A DNA stretch of 64,000 nt from Nephrocerus scutellatus (GCA_947095585.1 OX352765.1:17296444-17360443), one strand, 5' to 3'; numbered from the stretch's first letter, positions 25,401 through 39,100 are shown. Notes: generated by a model from the sequence alone, not told the origin. A program made the numbers and translations.

Positions 25401-28400
25401 AACTATTTCCCTGGCGGCAAATACTAGAGGGTCTGGGTTCCTTTCGGGACACAATGATGGCACCATAATACGTTTCTTCGTAACGGACGATGGAAACGAA
25501 TCATCCGGACGGCTGTTGCAACATCCGGTACCGCCATTTGCCTTAGCCTGGCCGCAAGGTGGATTCTGTGCTGGTGGATGCGATCAGCGGATTGTATTCT
25601 ATGACTCACAGGCAAGTGCAAGAGTAAAGTGATAAAGTTAAATATTTTACACGTACCGCCAACAGTGTCGCCAGGTGCGGACATTCGACTACTCGAGGAC
25701 CGAGGGGGAGCGTGAGTTCTCTGTTGCCGCCTGCAGTCCCAATGGGCAAGCGGTGGCGTTCGGAAGTTTCGACCGAATACGGATTTTCTCTTGGAGTCCA
25801 AGACTGGCAGCATGGAGCGAAAGTGCAACAAAGGACATTGAGCACTTTTACACAGTTTCATCATTGATCTGGCGCAAAGATGGTGCTCGGTAGGCAAAAA
25901 TCATTTCATTAAAGTATTACCTAATTATTTCCGACAACCTTCCAGCTTGGCGATGGGCTCCGTAGCCGGCGCAGTAATTGTCTTTGAATCAGTTTTACGT
26001 CGTACTATTTGGCAGGATAAATTCGAATTGATTTTCGTTGCACCCAGCCAATTACTGGTGAAGTCCCTGCAAGAAACAACCGAGCAGATGAGCATTGAGT
26101 CGCATTTGGGTCTAGAAATCGACGATGTCCGCATTATGGGCAAAGATAATTACTTGGTAGCTCGCACGGAGGACTCATTGATTTTGTGCGATCTAACGCG
26201 AAATTTGGTAAGTGAGGTTCCATGGTCTGCTTCGGGAAGGCATGAGAGATTCTACTTTGAGAATCCCAATGTATGTCTGATTTTCAACGTTGGCGAATTG
26301 TCACTGGTGGAGTATGGCGAGAACAGAATTCTCGGATCTGTTCGGTCAGAATTCGTCAACCCACACGTTATCTCAGTGCGTTTAAATGAACGCGGAAACA
26401 CCAGGTTTGTTAAAAGTCGGTTTTAATGTCTTAACGGCTTGGGGATTCGATTATTATTAATCCTCCAGGGACAATAAAAAGCTCGCGTTTCTACTGGACG
26501 CAAAGACAATATGCGTTGTCGATATGATCTCGCAAATTGCCATAAGTCAGGTTACCCATGATGCTAAGATCGATTGGATCGAGCTAAGCGAAACAGCTCA
26601 TAAATTACTTTTTCGGGATAAAAAACTGAAGTGAGTTTTACTTGGACCGCAATTGATAAAACAACAGAACTAATTGTTTTTCGCATTTCCAGGTTGATAC
26701 TCGTGGATATATTCTCGGGTAAGAAACAAACCCTTCTTGGAAATATTTCGTTTGTTCAATGGGTTCCACAGAGTGATGTTGTTGTTGCCCAAAGCTATAC
26801 CAACTTGGCTATTTGGTACAATATCGATTTACCTGAACATATGACAATGATGTCTATTCGAGGCGATGCAGTTGAAGTGGTCAGGGAAGGTGTAAGTGAT
26901 GCCAATAACAGCTTTATATGAATTCTTATTGTTTTTCTTGGTAGGGCCGCACAATCGTACGCAGCCAAGAGGGACCCACAGAGCATTCTTACCAGCTCGA
27001 TGAAGGTTTGGTGGAATTTGGTACGGCCGTGAATGACAGTGACTTCGGTCGAGCAGTCCATTTTTTAGAGACGCTTGGCGATAAGCCAGCAGCCAAAGCA
27101 ATGTGGCACAACTTGGCAGTAATTGCTCTAGAAGACGGCAACTTGCGGGTGGCACAACGATGTTATGCAGCTCTAGGTAATGTGTCTAAGGCTTTCTACT
27201 TGGGCGATATGATCCAAGCGGCGGACAAATATAAAGAATCCACAGGCACTTCTGGCATTATGTGTCCTGAGGTGGCAGCAAAGATGGCGCTGTTACACTC
27301 GGACCTTCGTACAGCTGAGCGCATCTATCTGGAGCAGGGTGATATCGAAGCGGCCCTCGAGATGTACAAGCGATTACGCATGTGGGATGAAGCTGTGAGC
27401 TTAGCTGATCGCCGTGGATACGGAGGATTGCAGCAATTGAAGGAGGAACAAATGGAGTTTCTTTTGTCTTCGGGTCAAGAAGAAAAAGCTGGTCAGGTGC
27501 TAGAGGAACAAGGTCACGTCGAAAATGCAATGACCCTGTACTTGAAGGCGAAAAAGCCTGCACGAGCAGCGAGACTGGCATTGAAGACGCCACATCTGAT
27601 GGACGACAATGCGCTAATGATGAGGGTGACCGAGGGATTGGTCACTTCTGGTAAAGTCTGTTATCCTATCCACTTTCCCAATGACTAATCGGTGATCTTA
27701 CTTACGCGCAGAACTCTATGAAATGGCCGGTGACATAGCATACAAACTATCCCGGCCCGAAGCTGCTCTAACGTTATACCGCAAAGGTGGTGCCTATGCA
27801 CGAGCTTTAGATCTTGCCCGGCAGGTTGCTCCGGATGAAGTCACCAGTCTGGAGGAGGAATGGGGCGATTGGCTTGTAGCTCGTAAGCAGTTGGATGCCT
27901 CTATCAATCACTATATCGAGGCGGGCGTTACCCTGAAAGCTCTCGAAGCAGCAGTCGGCGCGAAACAATGGCGCAAAGCTGTGCAAATTGCCAAAGTTCT
28001 AGACGAGCCCGAAGAGATTCAGAAATACGCATTAGACCTGTCGAAGCATTTGGCATTCGCCGGCGATATCGAAGGCGCTGAGGACCTTTTGGTCAGATCA
28101 AATCTCTTTAAGGAGGCCATCGAAATGCTTAACAGGCACGGAAAATGGGAAAGAGCTTATTCCATAGGGGAGACACACCTCAACTCAGAGGAGATGCGCA
28201 ATTTGTTTGTCAGTCTCGCTGTGAATCTGGAAGAGCAAGGTATGTAGATGCTTTTGTCCGTTTTTCTAGATATTTATGAATTTATTTACAGGCAAGTACC
28301 GGGATGCTGAAAAGGTTCTGCTAGCAGTCAATGAGCCTGATCGTGCTATTGCCATGTACAAGCGCCGGGAACTCTACGATTCAATGATTCGCCTGGTGGA

Positions 28401-31400
28401 ACGGTTCCACAAGGATTTGCTAGACAGCACACATTTGCATTTGGCTCGGCAACTTGAGTCGAAGGGAAAGTTCAAAAATGCCGAAGTGCATTTTATCGCA
28501 TCAGGTGATTGGAAGTCTGCAGTTCACATGTACTGCACAGCTGGCCGCTGGGAAGACGGTTATCGCGTGGCCAAGCAAAAAGGCACAGACGGTGCCAACA
28601 ATCAGGTGGCTTACATGTGGGCAAAATCAATGCCGGTTGAAGGCGCTGTACGTCTGCTTAATAAGTTGGGGCTGTTTGACACAGCCCTGAGCTTTGCTTG
28701 TGACTCGGGCCAATTTGAATTCGCGATGGACTTGTGCCGCGTTGCAGGAAAGCCAAGCGACGAAGTTCACTTGAAGATTGCCATGAGCCTCGAGGATGAG
28801 GGCAAATTCGAGGAGGCCGAAGTGGAATTTATCAAGGCGAACAAACCGAAGGAAGCCATACTTATGTATACGCATGCAGGAGACTGGAAGGCGGCACTAA
28901 ACATCGCCGAAACCCATTTGCCTGAAGCCGTCGACGAGGTCCTCATTGGTCAGGCAGCTTCATCTCTGGAAACGCGCAACTACTCGGAATATGAAGCGTT
29001 AATGTTGCGCGCCCAGCGACCAGAATTGATAGTGGAACATTACAAAGACTCGGGAATGTTTGACGATGCTTTGCGTATTGCCGAAGATCATTTTCCGTCA
29101 GCTTTGAGTGATCTGAGGCGCTTGCAGGCTCATGAGAATCGCCGTAGCGGCAAAAGCGATGACTCGAGAGCCTATCTGCAGAAGGCCGCAGAGTTTGCAA
29201 AGCGTGAAGACTTTCGCAAGGCAGCGGAATGCCTCATGCAGATTGACAACACAAATGCTGAGGATGCAACTACGGTGGAGCGTGCCCTTATCCGAGCGGC
29301 AGAGATATGCAATCAGTTTCTTGATGACAAAGATGCAAAAGAAGTGGCCAGTGCACTAGGGCCACGTTTGTTGGAAATCAAACAGATTGGACCAGCTGCT
29401 CAGCTTTATCTTGCCGCTGATATGGCCAAAGAAGCTGTCGATGTATTCATTCGGGCAGAGCAGTGGTCCAAAGCAAGGAGACTGGCTAAGGAAATCGATC
29501 CGGAATTAGTGGCATATGTGGAGCATTTGCAAAAGTCGCGCCTCAAGAATGAGGGCAACGTCGAACAGTTAGCCGATATAGGTTGGTTGTCGTCCAGATG
29601 GTTGTAGTTTATTATTTAAATTTGTTTTCTAATTCCCAGACATTATAAGCGCTCTGGACATGCTCGCCGAACAGAATCAGTGGCAGCGCTGCCTCGAGAA
29701 GGCCAAACAAATTAGTGGCGCCGTTTTGCATAAATATGTAGCGCTCTTCGCAGCCCAGTTAATTCGCGAAAACGATACTCCTTCAGCATTAGGACTCTAT
29801 CTTAGCTATGGCGCGCCACCGATTGAAGCTAATTTTAACATTTACACTCGCATCGCTCTGGATTGCTTTGCACTGCGTGAGGATAAAGCTGGCGATGACC
29901 TGTGGAAGAGTCTGAGAAATTTCCTATTTAAGTTGTCGCAGGTAATTCTAAGTCTCAAGTTATTTTTAGAGATTTCCGATATTTCTCCTTCGATCTTTTC
30001 AGTCTCTCAAAGCATCCAGCGAATTTACTCAGTCGCAGATGACCAACAACGTTGAGCAATTCCTCCTTATTGCCCACTACTACACGACCCGAGCTGCTTG
30101 CCGGCAAGTAGAGACGCTACAATCAATCGCAGAGCGTATTTCTATTGCTTTGCTTCGATACACCGATGTGATTCCCGTGGACAAAGGATTTTTCGAAGCA
30201 GGAATGGATTTGCGTACGGCTGGTCGTGAGGCCGAAGCGTTTGTAATCCTTAATCATTATTTGGATGTGTGCGAGGCCATTGAAGAAGGATCTGGTAACT
30301 TGGTGGATCACTCTGACCTGGCAGCAACAGATTTTCCTAGTTCTGTTCCATTGCCTGAGGAAATACACCTTAAAAACGATCCCAATCTACATGAGGAAGT
30401 TCGCGAATGGGTCTTGGCTGTCAGTATGGATCAACAGCTCGATCAGGTGGGCACAACGAGTGTAGTTGAGAAAAATTCCATTCAATAAGAATCGTTTAGT
30501 GTCTTAACATTTGCGCACAAAGGAAAGAGGAAATGTTGGTTTATGTGTAGAAGATAATCTGCGAAACTAATTGACAGAAACATACGTAGGCTGAGATCGA
30601 ATTTTTTTGCTGTGTACGCCGATCTAAATGCCCACAGTCTAGTAATTCTGGTATTTGACAATTCCGATACTTCACAATTAAATCCGCCTGGGTAAACTTA
30701 GTGCCCTTTTTTCCCCCTCGACGCGGACTCGCAATTTATGTCCGTAATGAAGTTGCGTTTCAACTTTTGGCTCAATTCAGCCAATGTTCCAATGCGGAAT
30801 TTAATTTCATATGACTCAAAGTGAAGGTACAACAGCGTAACATACACTACTGTTTTTTCTACAGAAGTCCCAACTTAGACCATGTTTCAACTCATAATGA
30901 GTTTGATGAACTGCTTGATTCAATTGCAAGAATTGTCACAAAAGATCGTAACACTGAAATCATTATTGCGTGCGATTTCAATGTACAATGTAACTTCGCC
31001 ATTCTGTCCAGACAACACCCGAAGGAAGGTGTGTTGAAATATTCGCTGAGTTTAATCACCTTACTCCGCTTGTAAATGAGCCTACAAGAATACCTGACAT
31101 TGCAAATCATTCCGCTAACACCCTTGACTTGTTCCTTACCTCTCATCCTGATAAATAATCCGTCAATGTATTATCGTCTCTAGGCTCATCAGACTATAGT
31201 CTAGTATCAGCTAATTTCTCGTTAAGAAACCTCGCAGTTAGAGAAAAAGCTAAAAAAAAAACAGTATGGCAATACGAGAAAGCCAATTAGGACAGCCCTA
31301 ACAACTTCTTTGGGAGTATTAACTGCTCGCTGTTATTTCGCGATAGCAGCGTGAAAGCCTCCGCTGATACAATCACAAACATCATCCTTATTGGAATGAT

Positions 31401-32299
31401 AGACTTTATCCCTTTCAGGAATAAGTCTAACCTAAAAGGATACATAGAATGACCACATATTTACTGTCGCCCAAAAATGCTGCGAAATGTTTTGATTTTC
31501 TAACCCGGTGCATGAAATATTTCGCTCCATCTGATCTGGCTACTATTTACAAGGCTTTTATTCGCCCGAAACTTGAGTACAATTCTCATATCTGGTCTGG
31601 TGCGCCTAAAACTACCTTGTATAAGCTTAAAACCGTGCGATAAAACTTATTGGTGACGAAAACATCGCAAAATCAATGGATTCCCCTGAACACACCAGAA
31701 AGAACGTCTCCTAATTGTTACTGTGATATCGCTTCTTCCACCAATGGTGCTCAAGAGAAATAGACAGTTGCATGCCAACTTTCCTTGCATTCAACCGCGT
31801 GCTTCAAATCCTCATTAGTTTACCATCAAGCCCATCTTTGGACGTACAGTTAAGTTTAGGGATTCGTTCTTCAGTCGTACAACACGTATGTGGAATGCCC
31901 GGTCTTTCCACATCGCTATGATTCACAGGCATTCAAAGCATAACCTCATAGACATTTCCTTTTTTTCCCTTAACGCCCACGCTGTTTCAACCATATATCC
32001 AAGCATTTATGCGTACGCAAATTACATAAAAATTTAATAAATCTTCTTATTTCCAGGTTCTTCCAGTTGACGATCGTGGTTTGTACGAATCGAGTTTGGC
32101 CCACAATGAAATTCCTTGTATACTAAGTGCGTACCCAGTTCGTGGACGACAACCAGTAACATTTAAATCATCAAACAAACAAGCGAACGCAGATGTTTGG
32201 AGTAAATTCACAGTCGCAATGAAAATGTCACCTTCTACCTGTATTGGCGATGTCTTGCATTTCACTGAGAAATGGAATGGTCAAGCAATTACTCATTAA
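22500..32299 (+). CDS. IFT172: Intraflagellar transport protein 172 (13 exons, 1742 aa)
   Basis: IFT172 (Drosophila Oseg2) is a peripheral IFT-B subunit needed for cilium assembly, which in flies means sensory neurons. Exons: 22500-22538, 22594-22939, 25325-25611, 25666-25889, 25946-26404, 26469-26630, 26693-26891, 26945-27650, 27712-28239, 28292-29581, 29640-29941, 30003-30446, 32057-32299. All phases agree and the total, 1742 aa, matches the family (human about 1749). Residues 1-600 form the WD40 region, with RDKFSTKPA, GLAFSPDSTKLAVGQ, GFLSGHNDGTIIR and YFENPNVCLIFNVGELSLVE. The rest is TPR-like helices (ELYEMAGD, KQLDASINHYIEA, LEDEGKFEEAEVEFIKA, VSMDQQLDQVLP). Translation starts at MQLKYLKTIIDGQ. 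Introns 2 (2.4 kb) and 12 (1.6 kb) carry mobile-element debris. Intron 3 appears to be GC-AG. Confidence 0.96.
23395..23770. repeat. Degenerate tandem repeat, ~125-bp units, in IFT172 intron 2
   Basis: Repeated blocks CGACTTTGAGGTCCTTTTT, CGACCTAGAGA, AAATTTTGTGAGTNTCTAAG and TGGCGCGTG recur two to three times with a period of about 125 bp. Non-coding. Confidence 0.55.
23930..24190 (+). repeat. Direct repeat pair (AAACAATCTTGTAG units)
   Basis: A roughly 65-bp block (ATAAAAACAAAAATCC, AAACAATCTTGTAG, AGCTGTAGCTGTCAATTGTA) occurs at about 23932-23996 and again at 24131-24195. The space between holds a relative of the 21.54-kb dispersed repeat, as if that element had inserted and duplicated or separated its flanks. 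Confidence 0.5.
24185..25130 (+). mobile_element. RTE-like LINE remnant in IFT172 intron 2
   Basis: Collinear with the remnants at 44.9-45.6 and 56.8-57.7 kb. It covers the CGAGGACCGCACCAGGCGC region, the linker (LTYCKGTEGNLIADLKSILER), the RT start (MCPIHKKRDITTCSNYR), the GPYQFGF block and the FKAAYD motif near 25030. It is interrupted at 24520-24775 by a minus-strand SINE and has lost the sequence between linker and RT. Confidence 0.7.
24520..24775 (-). mobile_element. tRNA-derived SINE, copy in IFT172 intron 2
   Basis: Reverse complement of the 47.95-kb SINE. The tRNA-like head (GGCGCATGGCTACTGAGCAG, degenerate B box) is at the right. The middle has GTCCCACCTCTCGCGAATGG, GACAAACGTTCCGAGAG and TGTCACGGAAAGCTTCTCAA, then ACCATTTG, then the GTCTGTCGCGCCG tail and an (ATT)n run at the left. 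The motif AGACGAAG lies at both edges, but the flanking RTE sequence is not contiguous, so its status as target-site duplication is uncertain. Confidence 0.75.
25612..25665 (+). other. Probable GC-AG intron of IFT172 (intron 3)
   Basis: The exon ends CTATGACTCACAG and continues with GCAAGT, the classic strong GC-donor context. The acceptor is CCAACAG at 25665, or CGCCAG at 25674. The 54-nt size matches neighbouring introns. The only in-frame GT donor nearby (25624) would make a 42-nt intron and insert four residues in a place where the human protein has none. Confidence 0.65.
30590..32040 (+). mobile_element. Decayed jockey/CR1-like LINE inside IFT172 intron 12
   Basis: 5' part: endonuclease motifs NIHYCFFYRSPNLDHVSTHN and IIIACDFNVQ (30821-30990), then NSANTLDLFLTSHPD and GSSDYSLVSANFSLRN (31110-31220). 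After an internal deletion the 3' part reads AIYKAFIRPKLEYNSHIWSG (31530-31600), GRTVKFRDSFFSRTTRMWN (31840-31900) and an ALNAHAVST-type end. Many frameshifts are present. The same 3' end recurs at 45.75 kb, 53.3 kb (minus) and 63.2 kb. It lies in the sense orientation of the host gene. Confidence 0.8.
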
Positions 32300-32465
32300 C
32301 ATTAAAATTACAGCAAAAAAAAACCAACAACAAACATCAGCTGTGTATAATTAATTAATTAATAATATATTTATTACTTGGTAATTGAATGTACTACACA
32401 TTGTGTTGATAGTGTTATTATTGTAATAATATTTTATTGTAAGATTCATAGTAGAAATGAATAGC

Positions 32466-32471
32466 AATAAA
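32466..32471 (+). terminator. Polyadenylation signal for IFT172
   Basis: AATAAA 167 bases downstream of the IFT172 stop codon. Confidence 0.55.
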
Positions 32472-33135
32472 AACACAACTGATATTTCTGTAAGGTGTAA
32501 AGAAAGACTTTCAATTTACCAAATCAGTGTGATGCTGCGTTTTTACCAATGATGACGATAGTCGGTCGTCACGACTAGCAAATGGGTGTGTAAAGTTTTG
32601 TTCAATTCATGAAATCCGCAAAACAACTTCATCATTACGTTTTCGCTGAATTTGATATAACTTTACACATCCATTTCCTGGGGTCGTGATGCGCAACTGT
32701 CGAGATCGACACCATAATTTTTATTGTTGTTTCCTGTATTATATCAATTTTTTTTCTGTAAAAACACAATTTAAGAATTCAGTACTGTATGACTAACCAT
32801 AACATTACATTCATCAATTGCCACTTAATTAGCATTTTACATAATATGGAATTAAAATAAATTTTAATGAACACTTACGATTAACCAATATGCAATGTTT
32901 TCCCTTCATAATTGAATATAAATTTTAACAAATGCGATCTTATTATTAAAAAAAAATGTTCCTACTTGTGCTCTAAAGAACTAATTATTAATTAATAGTT
33001 ATACTTCCTTCTACAGCACTGATTATAAAGAGCGTGCATTGGTCAAAGGCAAAAAAATCTCGCTTAAAATGTATTGGGGCGTAATAAATGTGTTTGCGTG
33101 AAAATTAAACATTTTTTTCCTTCAAATCAATTAGG
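32472..33135. other. Convergent 3' regions of IFT172 and the RPRD1-type gene
   Basis: AT-rich sequence between the two stop codons. It presumably holds the 3' UTR of the minus-strand RPRD1-type gene. No additional gene is seen. Confidence 0.4.
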
Positions 33136-36100
33136 TTAATGGATATTGAAGAGATCTCCAGCTGATGGCAGCGGTGCTAGACCACCAGTTACATCGGGAA
33201 GTGATGTCAAATCGGGCAAATTCGAAAGATGGTCATTAATTTCTTTTTGTATGACTTTCATTTTGTCAAGTTTCTGTTTGTACTCCTGAAAAAAAGAAAG
33301 AAAATGAAGAACATTTTATGTTTATTACTTGATTCAAATAAATTTGTTGTAGAAATTTCGAACGCAAGTTAATGTAGAAAGTTCGAAAGTTAGTACAGAG
33401 GAAGAAGGAAGGTGCGCTCCTTCAACTCGTACTAGCGATAGATGACGCCTCCATGATAGGCTCAATACCTGCAAAGTTATTGTAAACTACCGTTCTAACC
33501 AGGTTAAGCTGATCCTTAAGAGCACCGATAAGGTTTCAACGTCTGGCCGTGGTAACTCTGACAAAGAGAAGTCGCTAGTTCGACTAGTTGTGCCACTGGG
33601 CAAGCTAGTCCTGACGGTTTCGGTAAAACCACCGATAAACAAATTGTGAAAACAACCTCGCCGTTCACCATTGCCGAAAGGTATGCTGATCACAGCGGGT
33701 TCGGAATCAAGTCAGGGAAGAAGGTCCCACGAACAGTTTCTTCGACCAGCAGCGCTAGTGCGCATACTGATCTTATCAGTTCCTGTCTCCTATCCGACAA
33801 GCGGCGCCACTACTGGCACGCAAGGAGGAAGGATGAGTCGGGTATGGTTAGATCACTGGGTCAACCTATCCTGACTGCTTGCCGTAGATGAAAAGGCCAT
33901 AAGAAAGCTCAATTACTCCGGCACGATACAACATCCAGGGAGGACTTATGACCACCATAAAGGTGTTAAAGCCGAGTCTGCATCATGCGAAGGGTGCATC
34001 CGCTAACCTTAGCAAGCGGTTCGCCGATAATAATATAACCAAGAGCCTTGGGTTATAAGCGGACTTATTAGAGATCTACGACTTCAGCAAGTAAGTTGAT
34101 TTTTAAGAGTGGGGAGTTAGTTCCAAGTGCGGCCTGCTTGATCAGCACGAGAATTAACTTTCTTTCAATTCCAGAGTTTATAACAAAGGACCTGATGGCC
34201 CTGCAAGTGGAACTTCCGACCAAGAGGGGAACTCATAATATTGTGTGTGCTTCAGCATATTTCCCCAGCGATGACGACAACATTTCGGCAACTAACGTCC
34301 AGGAGCTAGTAGAGCACTGTTAGAGCAGAAACCTCCAGTACCTTATATGTTTCGATGCCAATTCATATCATAAGGGGTGGGGCAGCAGGGGCATCAATAA
34401 AATGGTTGAGTTTAGAATATTTTATTGTTAATAATGTTGAAATCCTAAGCTCCTAAGCTCTAACACAACCTTTATAACGGCGATTCGCGAAAAGGTACTC
34501 GACCTCACACTCGCCAGTCCATTTATCTCCATCATAGTTGAAAGCAGGCATGTGTCCGGCGGCGAAGCCTCGCTGTCAGATCATCAGAACATCAGGTTTG
34601 ACATTCCTAAGTCTAAGGACTGGAATCTGTATCGGGGACTTGTCCTCTCTAAACCTACTCCAGGTTCGTCTTCTCGTTTACCATACACGTACCCGAACAC
34701 ATCTGACCAAAGAGTCTGTATTAATTAATGGTAGAGTAAATAGTTTATCCGGTAAAATCTTCAGTCCGGATAATTTTAAATGGGCAGTAGACTCTTTTAA
34801 ACTTTTCACAGCTCTCGGCGGTGATGGGAGCTTTCCAGCGCTTGCTTTATTTCGAGCCAGCTACAATTGGGTGTACATTCATACTATCTGGAGACAGGTA
34901 AATGTGATATTTATCGCCAAACTAGGCAATAGGCCTAGCGAGTTGCCTAAATTATACAGACCTATAAGTCTAACATCATTTGTCCTCAAAACCATGAAGA
35001 GACTTATTGATGTTCATATTAGAGGCCGGTTAGAATTGTCAACACCTCTGCACTCAAGTCAGTTTACGTAGAGGAAATGCAAAAACACAGAAGGCACCCT
35101 TAACCATCTTGTAAAGAAGATAGAAAGAACTTTTCGTTCCAAGGCAGTGGCCCTGTGTGCCTTTCTCGACATTGAGGATGCTTTTGATAACACTGGCTAC
35201 ATTGCAAGGGCAATTAGTAGCAGAGGTATTGAAGAATCGACCAATCGTTGGATAATGCCATGCTTGTAAGTCGAGATATTATTTCATCCTTGGGAGGAGT
35301 CTCTCTGTCTATGACTGCAGTTAAGGGATGTCCTCAAGTAGGAGTGCTCTCTCCCCTTCTGTGGTCACTGACAACCTTCAAGTCATGCTTCACTGATCAG
35401 GAGCAGGCTACATCGCCATTGGTTATGCTGAAGTTTTGGCGATTTGTATTATATTATTATATTACGACTATCACTAGTGTCATGTAAGGACTGTCCATAA
35501 ATCCTTGCAAGACCGTTCTAGTGCCTTTCACGAATTTCGTTGATTTGGGATCATCAAAGGCACCCCGTTAGTTTATTCCAGAGGTTAAATAATTCGGCAT
35601 CATCCTTGATAAACGGCTAAACTGCAATTCTCATATCAAGTCCGCCACCGAACGCGCCACTAGGGCCAGGAAACCCCTGTACGACAGAACTTTGGGTCTT
35701 AATTCTAAAATGTTACATTGTATACTATGATGGTGAGACCTATTATCAAGTACGGAGCCATCGTTTAGTGGCCGAAAGTTCTTAAACGCACAAGGGCAAC
35801 TAACCTTCAGAAGCTACAAAGAGCTGCCTGTATAGATATAACGGCTGCAGTGCGTACCTAGAAACTGTTGTAGGACTTTCACCCCTGCCAATCTTCATTA
35901 GGAAGACGGCTGCTTGATGCACTATTAAGCTGAAACTATTATACGGGTACAAACCCGGTGACTATATGGGTCACCTGAAAATTCAATTCCTGAAAGAGAC
36001 AAGTTCGGCACAATCCCCGACATTATGGTCAGGGAGTACAATATCGGCAGGATATTTGAGGTAGAAATATTGGACAGCCAAGCCAAGAAGAATATTCCAA

Positions 36101-39100
36101 GGCATCGGGGCTCAGAAAAATCCTCGCAACCAATCCAATAATGCCTAGCTGCCTGCAGATGGCTTGTGCACTACCACAAGCGAAGAATCGCTCAATCTGC
36201 TTTTAGACACCCACTTCACGGGTAGCTGCTATATTTTAAGTAGTGTCAGCCTTAATAGGGTAGACACTCATAGAACAATCTCCAATGATCTGATAAATAA
36301 GGACAAATTGCTTTGGGCGCTACTAATCTTAAACCATACAAATCTGCAGGGGCAGACTGCATAATTCCAGCCATGGTGCAAAGGACTTCGGATATTATCC
36401 TTCCTTTGCGAGAAGCAATTCTCAAGAGTTGTCTCGATCTGGTCCACATTCCAGTTTTATGGAGAGAAGTGAAAGTAGTTTCCATACCCAAAGTCGGCAA
36501 ATGATCGCATGTTAGTCCAAAGGATCTCAGACCAATCAGTCTTTCATCATCACTGTTGAAGACACTGAAAAGACTGATCGATAAGCACAGGCATTGACAA
36601 AAGACTCTTGTCTGCAGATCAGAACATTCCCTTGACTATAGTGAGTACTCAATGGTATTATTCCTAGACATTAAAGGCGCTTTTAACAACGTCAACACAT
36701 CTGTGATTAGGGATGCACTGTCGACTTTTAGGGTGGACGACTCGCTTGGCGAATTGATTAATCTTCTGCTCACAAGTCGGATTATTAATTTAAAACTGGG
36801 TGTGTCTGCAGAGGTACCCCGCAAGGTGGAGTCCTGTCCCCCCTTCTATGAAACTTAGTGGTGAATGAGCTGCTGTTATGCCTAAGGGGTGAGGGCTGCA
36901 AAATAATAGCTTATGCGAAAGACGTTGCTATTGCCGTCTCAGGAAAAAACCCGACAACCTCTTGCAAAATGCTCGCAACAAGCTAACTTTTTGGGCATAT
37001 CACTGTGGTTTAGAGGAAAATCCCCGCAACACTGAGCTTCACCAGGAAATACAAAAGACCACTAGTTGACACTCCATCTATAAAAGGAGTAAGCTTAACT
37101 TTCTCTGATAAAGCCAAATATTTTGTATTTATTCTGGACAGAAAGCTAAGCTGAAACCAAACATACAAAAACTTTACGTTCGTAAAACCACGGTGGCACT
37201 TGCAAAAAAAACCATTGGTAGCAAATGGGGTATTTAACCCCATATAACTCATTGACTCTATACGGCGGTAGTAAGACCCACTCTTCTATACGGTGTGACT
37301 GTATGGCGGACTGGCTTAGATAAGAAAGTAAATCTTGACAAACTAAGCAAAGTACAAAGATAGTCTATGTATGAGCGAAGCACTTCGTACAACCCCCTCC
37401 GCCGCACTGGACATTCTGTTCAACCGTACACCACTCGACATTTTCAGCAGGAAAGTAGCTGCTCTCTCGGATATTCTCCTTGTAAAGGGATCGCACACAA
37501 GTCTAATTGAATTCTTGATTCCTATACTTCCCATTAATTGCATTCCTCACAATGCCTTCTGCATACGTATCGCACTTAGAATAAGAACATACAAACACTC
37601 AACGAGTAGTCCATCCATCAATTGCTGCAGTTACCCAATATAACAGCCTCAATGCTATCTGTCAGTGGACTAGAAATTAAATCGGTCACACTTCTATCTT
37701 GAATTAGGTCAGGATACCAGACAACATAGACTAAACACTTCGCAACTCCTTTTCAACAAAAACCTCGAGGTTCCCCTCCACCCTCCCGATCATTCTGGGA
37801 ATATGACGCTTACTTCGAAGATGAACTCATTTATTTTAACACAGACGGGTCAAAAACTGCTGACGGAGGCGGAGATGTTTTCTCAAAATGGATAAATCTT
37901 AGACTCTGTTTCCGTCTTCTCTGTAATGTTTTCCAGGCTTAAATTATGGCGATCAATGGAGCCTAATCTTGGCTGAAGAGAAACGCCATATCCGCTTAGG
38001 ATATCCGCATATTTCCGGATCGCTGGAATCAGTCTCTACAAATTCAATTCTAGCCCTTTACTGCCGATCATCTCTCATGGAGATGGCAGAGTAGTTCAAT
38101 TTTCACCTGGGTTGAGTAAATGTATGCGGGTAACTTTTTGGCTGACGAACAAGGAAAAACACTACCCACCTTACCTGAAACTCATGTTAAAGCGGGATGC
38201 TAATGAAAAAACTAATCGTAGGTGGTCAAACGGTATAACTTGCTTAGCGACAAAGCAGATCTGGCCCAAGCTGGATCCCAAACGGTCCAAGTGATCTCTC
38301 AAAAAATATTGTACATCGATGCTATTTTAGGTATCATCACTGGACACTGTCTCACAGGCGAGAATGCAGCATGGCCTGGCGTCTTCTCGAATGATTTCTG
38401 CAGAAGATGCATAAATGAGGGGGAGGAGGAGACCATTCTCCATCTTCTCTGTACTTTTCCAGCCCTCTTACAAAAACGCAAACTCAATATGGGGGCTTTC
38501 TTCTAAAACGACACTAATGATCTTATTAACATTGGCATTAACAGTATCCTACGCTTCATACGAAGCTCTAAGTGATTCAACGAGTAGAGGAAACAATGTG
38601 GACCATTACTGGTCTAAGTTTGTCGGTTGTTCATTACCAGACACCTTAACCTAACCTACCTAACCTAAGCAAACTCTTTAGCATTTAATACTAACCTCCA
38701 ATCGTTGTTCGGCCTGTGCCAATAATTCCTTCTGTTCCGCGTTGAAATCGCGCAGCATTGTTGTTAATTTGGTGCGATCTTCCATTTCAGTGGCAAGGCG
38801 TGAATTATAATCGTTAAGCAGTTGAACTGCTTCATTAACCTGTAAAAAGAATACATCAAGTACACAGATGGCACGTTACTAACATGTACAAAGTCACCTG
38901 CTTAGCTAATGCTTTAGCTGCGTCTTTGTCCTCGAGCTTGCTGAGACAAGAAATTTCTGAAATTTCAGTTGGCAGATTAGCAATACGTTCGCGAACTACA
39001 GCATCACTTGATGCTGAATTTTCAATATCTGTTAGTGCTTTAATGAGCTCCTCCGATTCTGGTGGTTCACCAAGTGGTATATGCGGACTTAAATTGACGG

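Noticed and set aside
30447..30488. Apparent IFT172 C-terminus ending VGTTSVVEKNSIQ
   Set aside because: It reads into intron 12. The conserved C-terminal exon is at 32057-32299 and restores the family ending.
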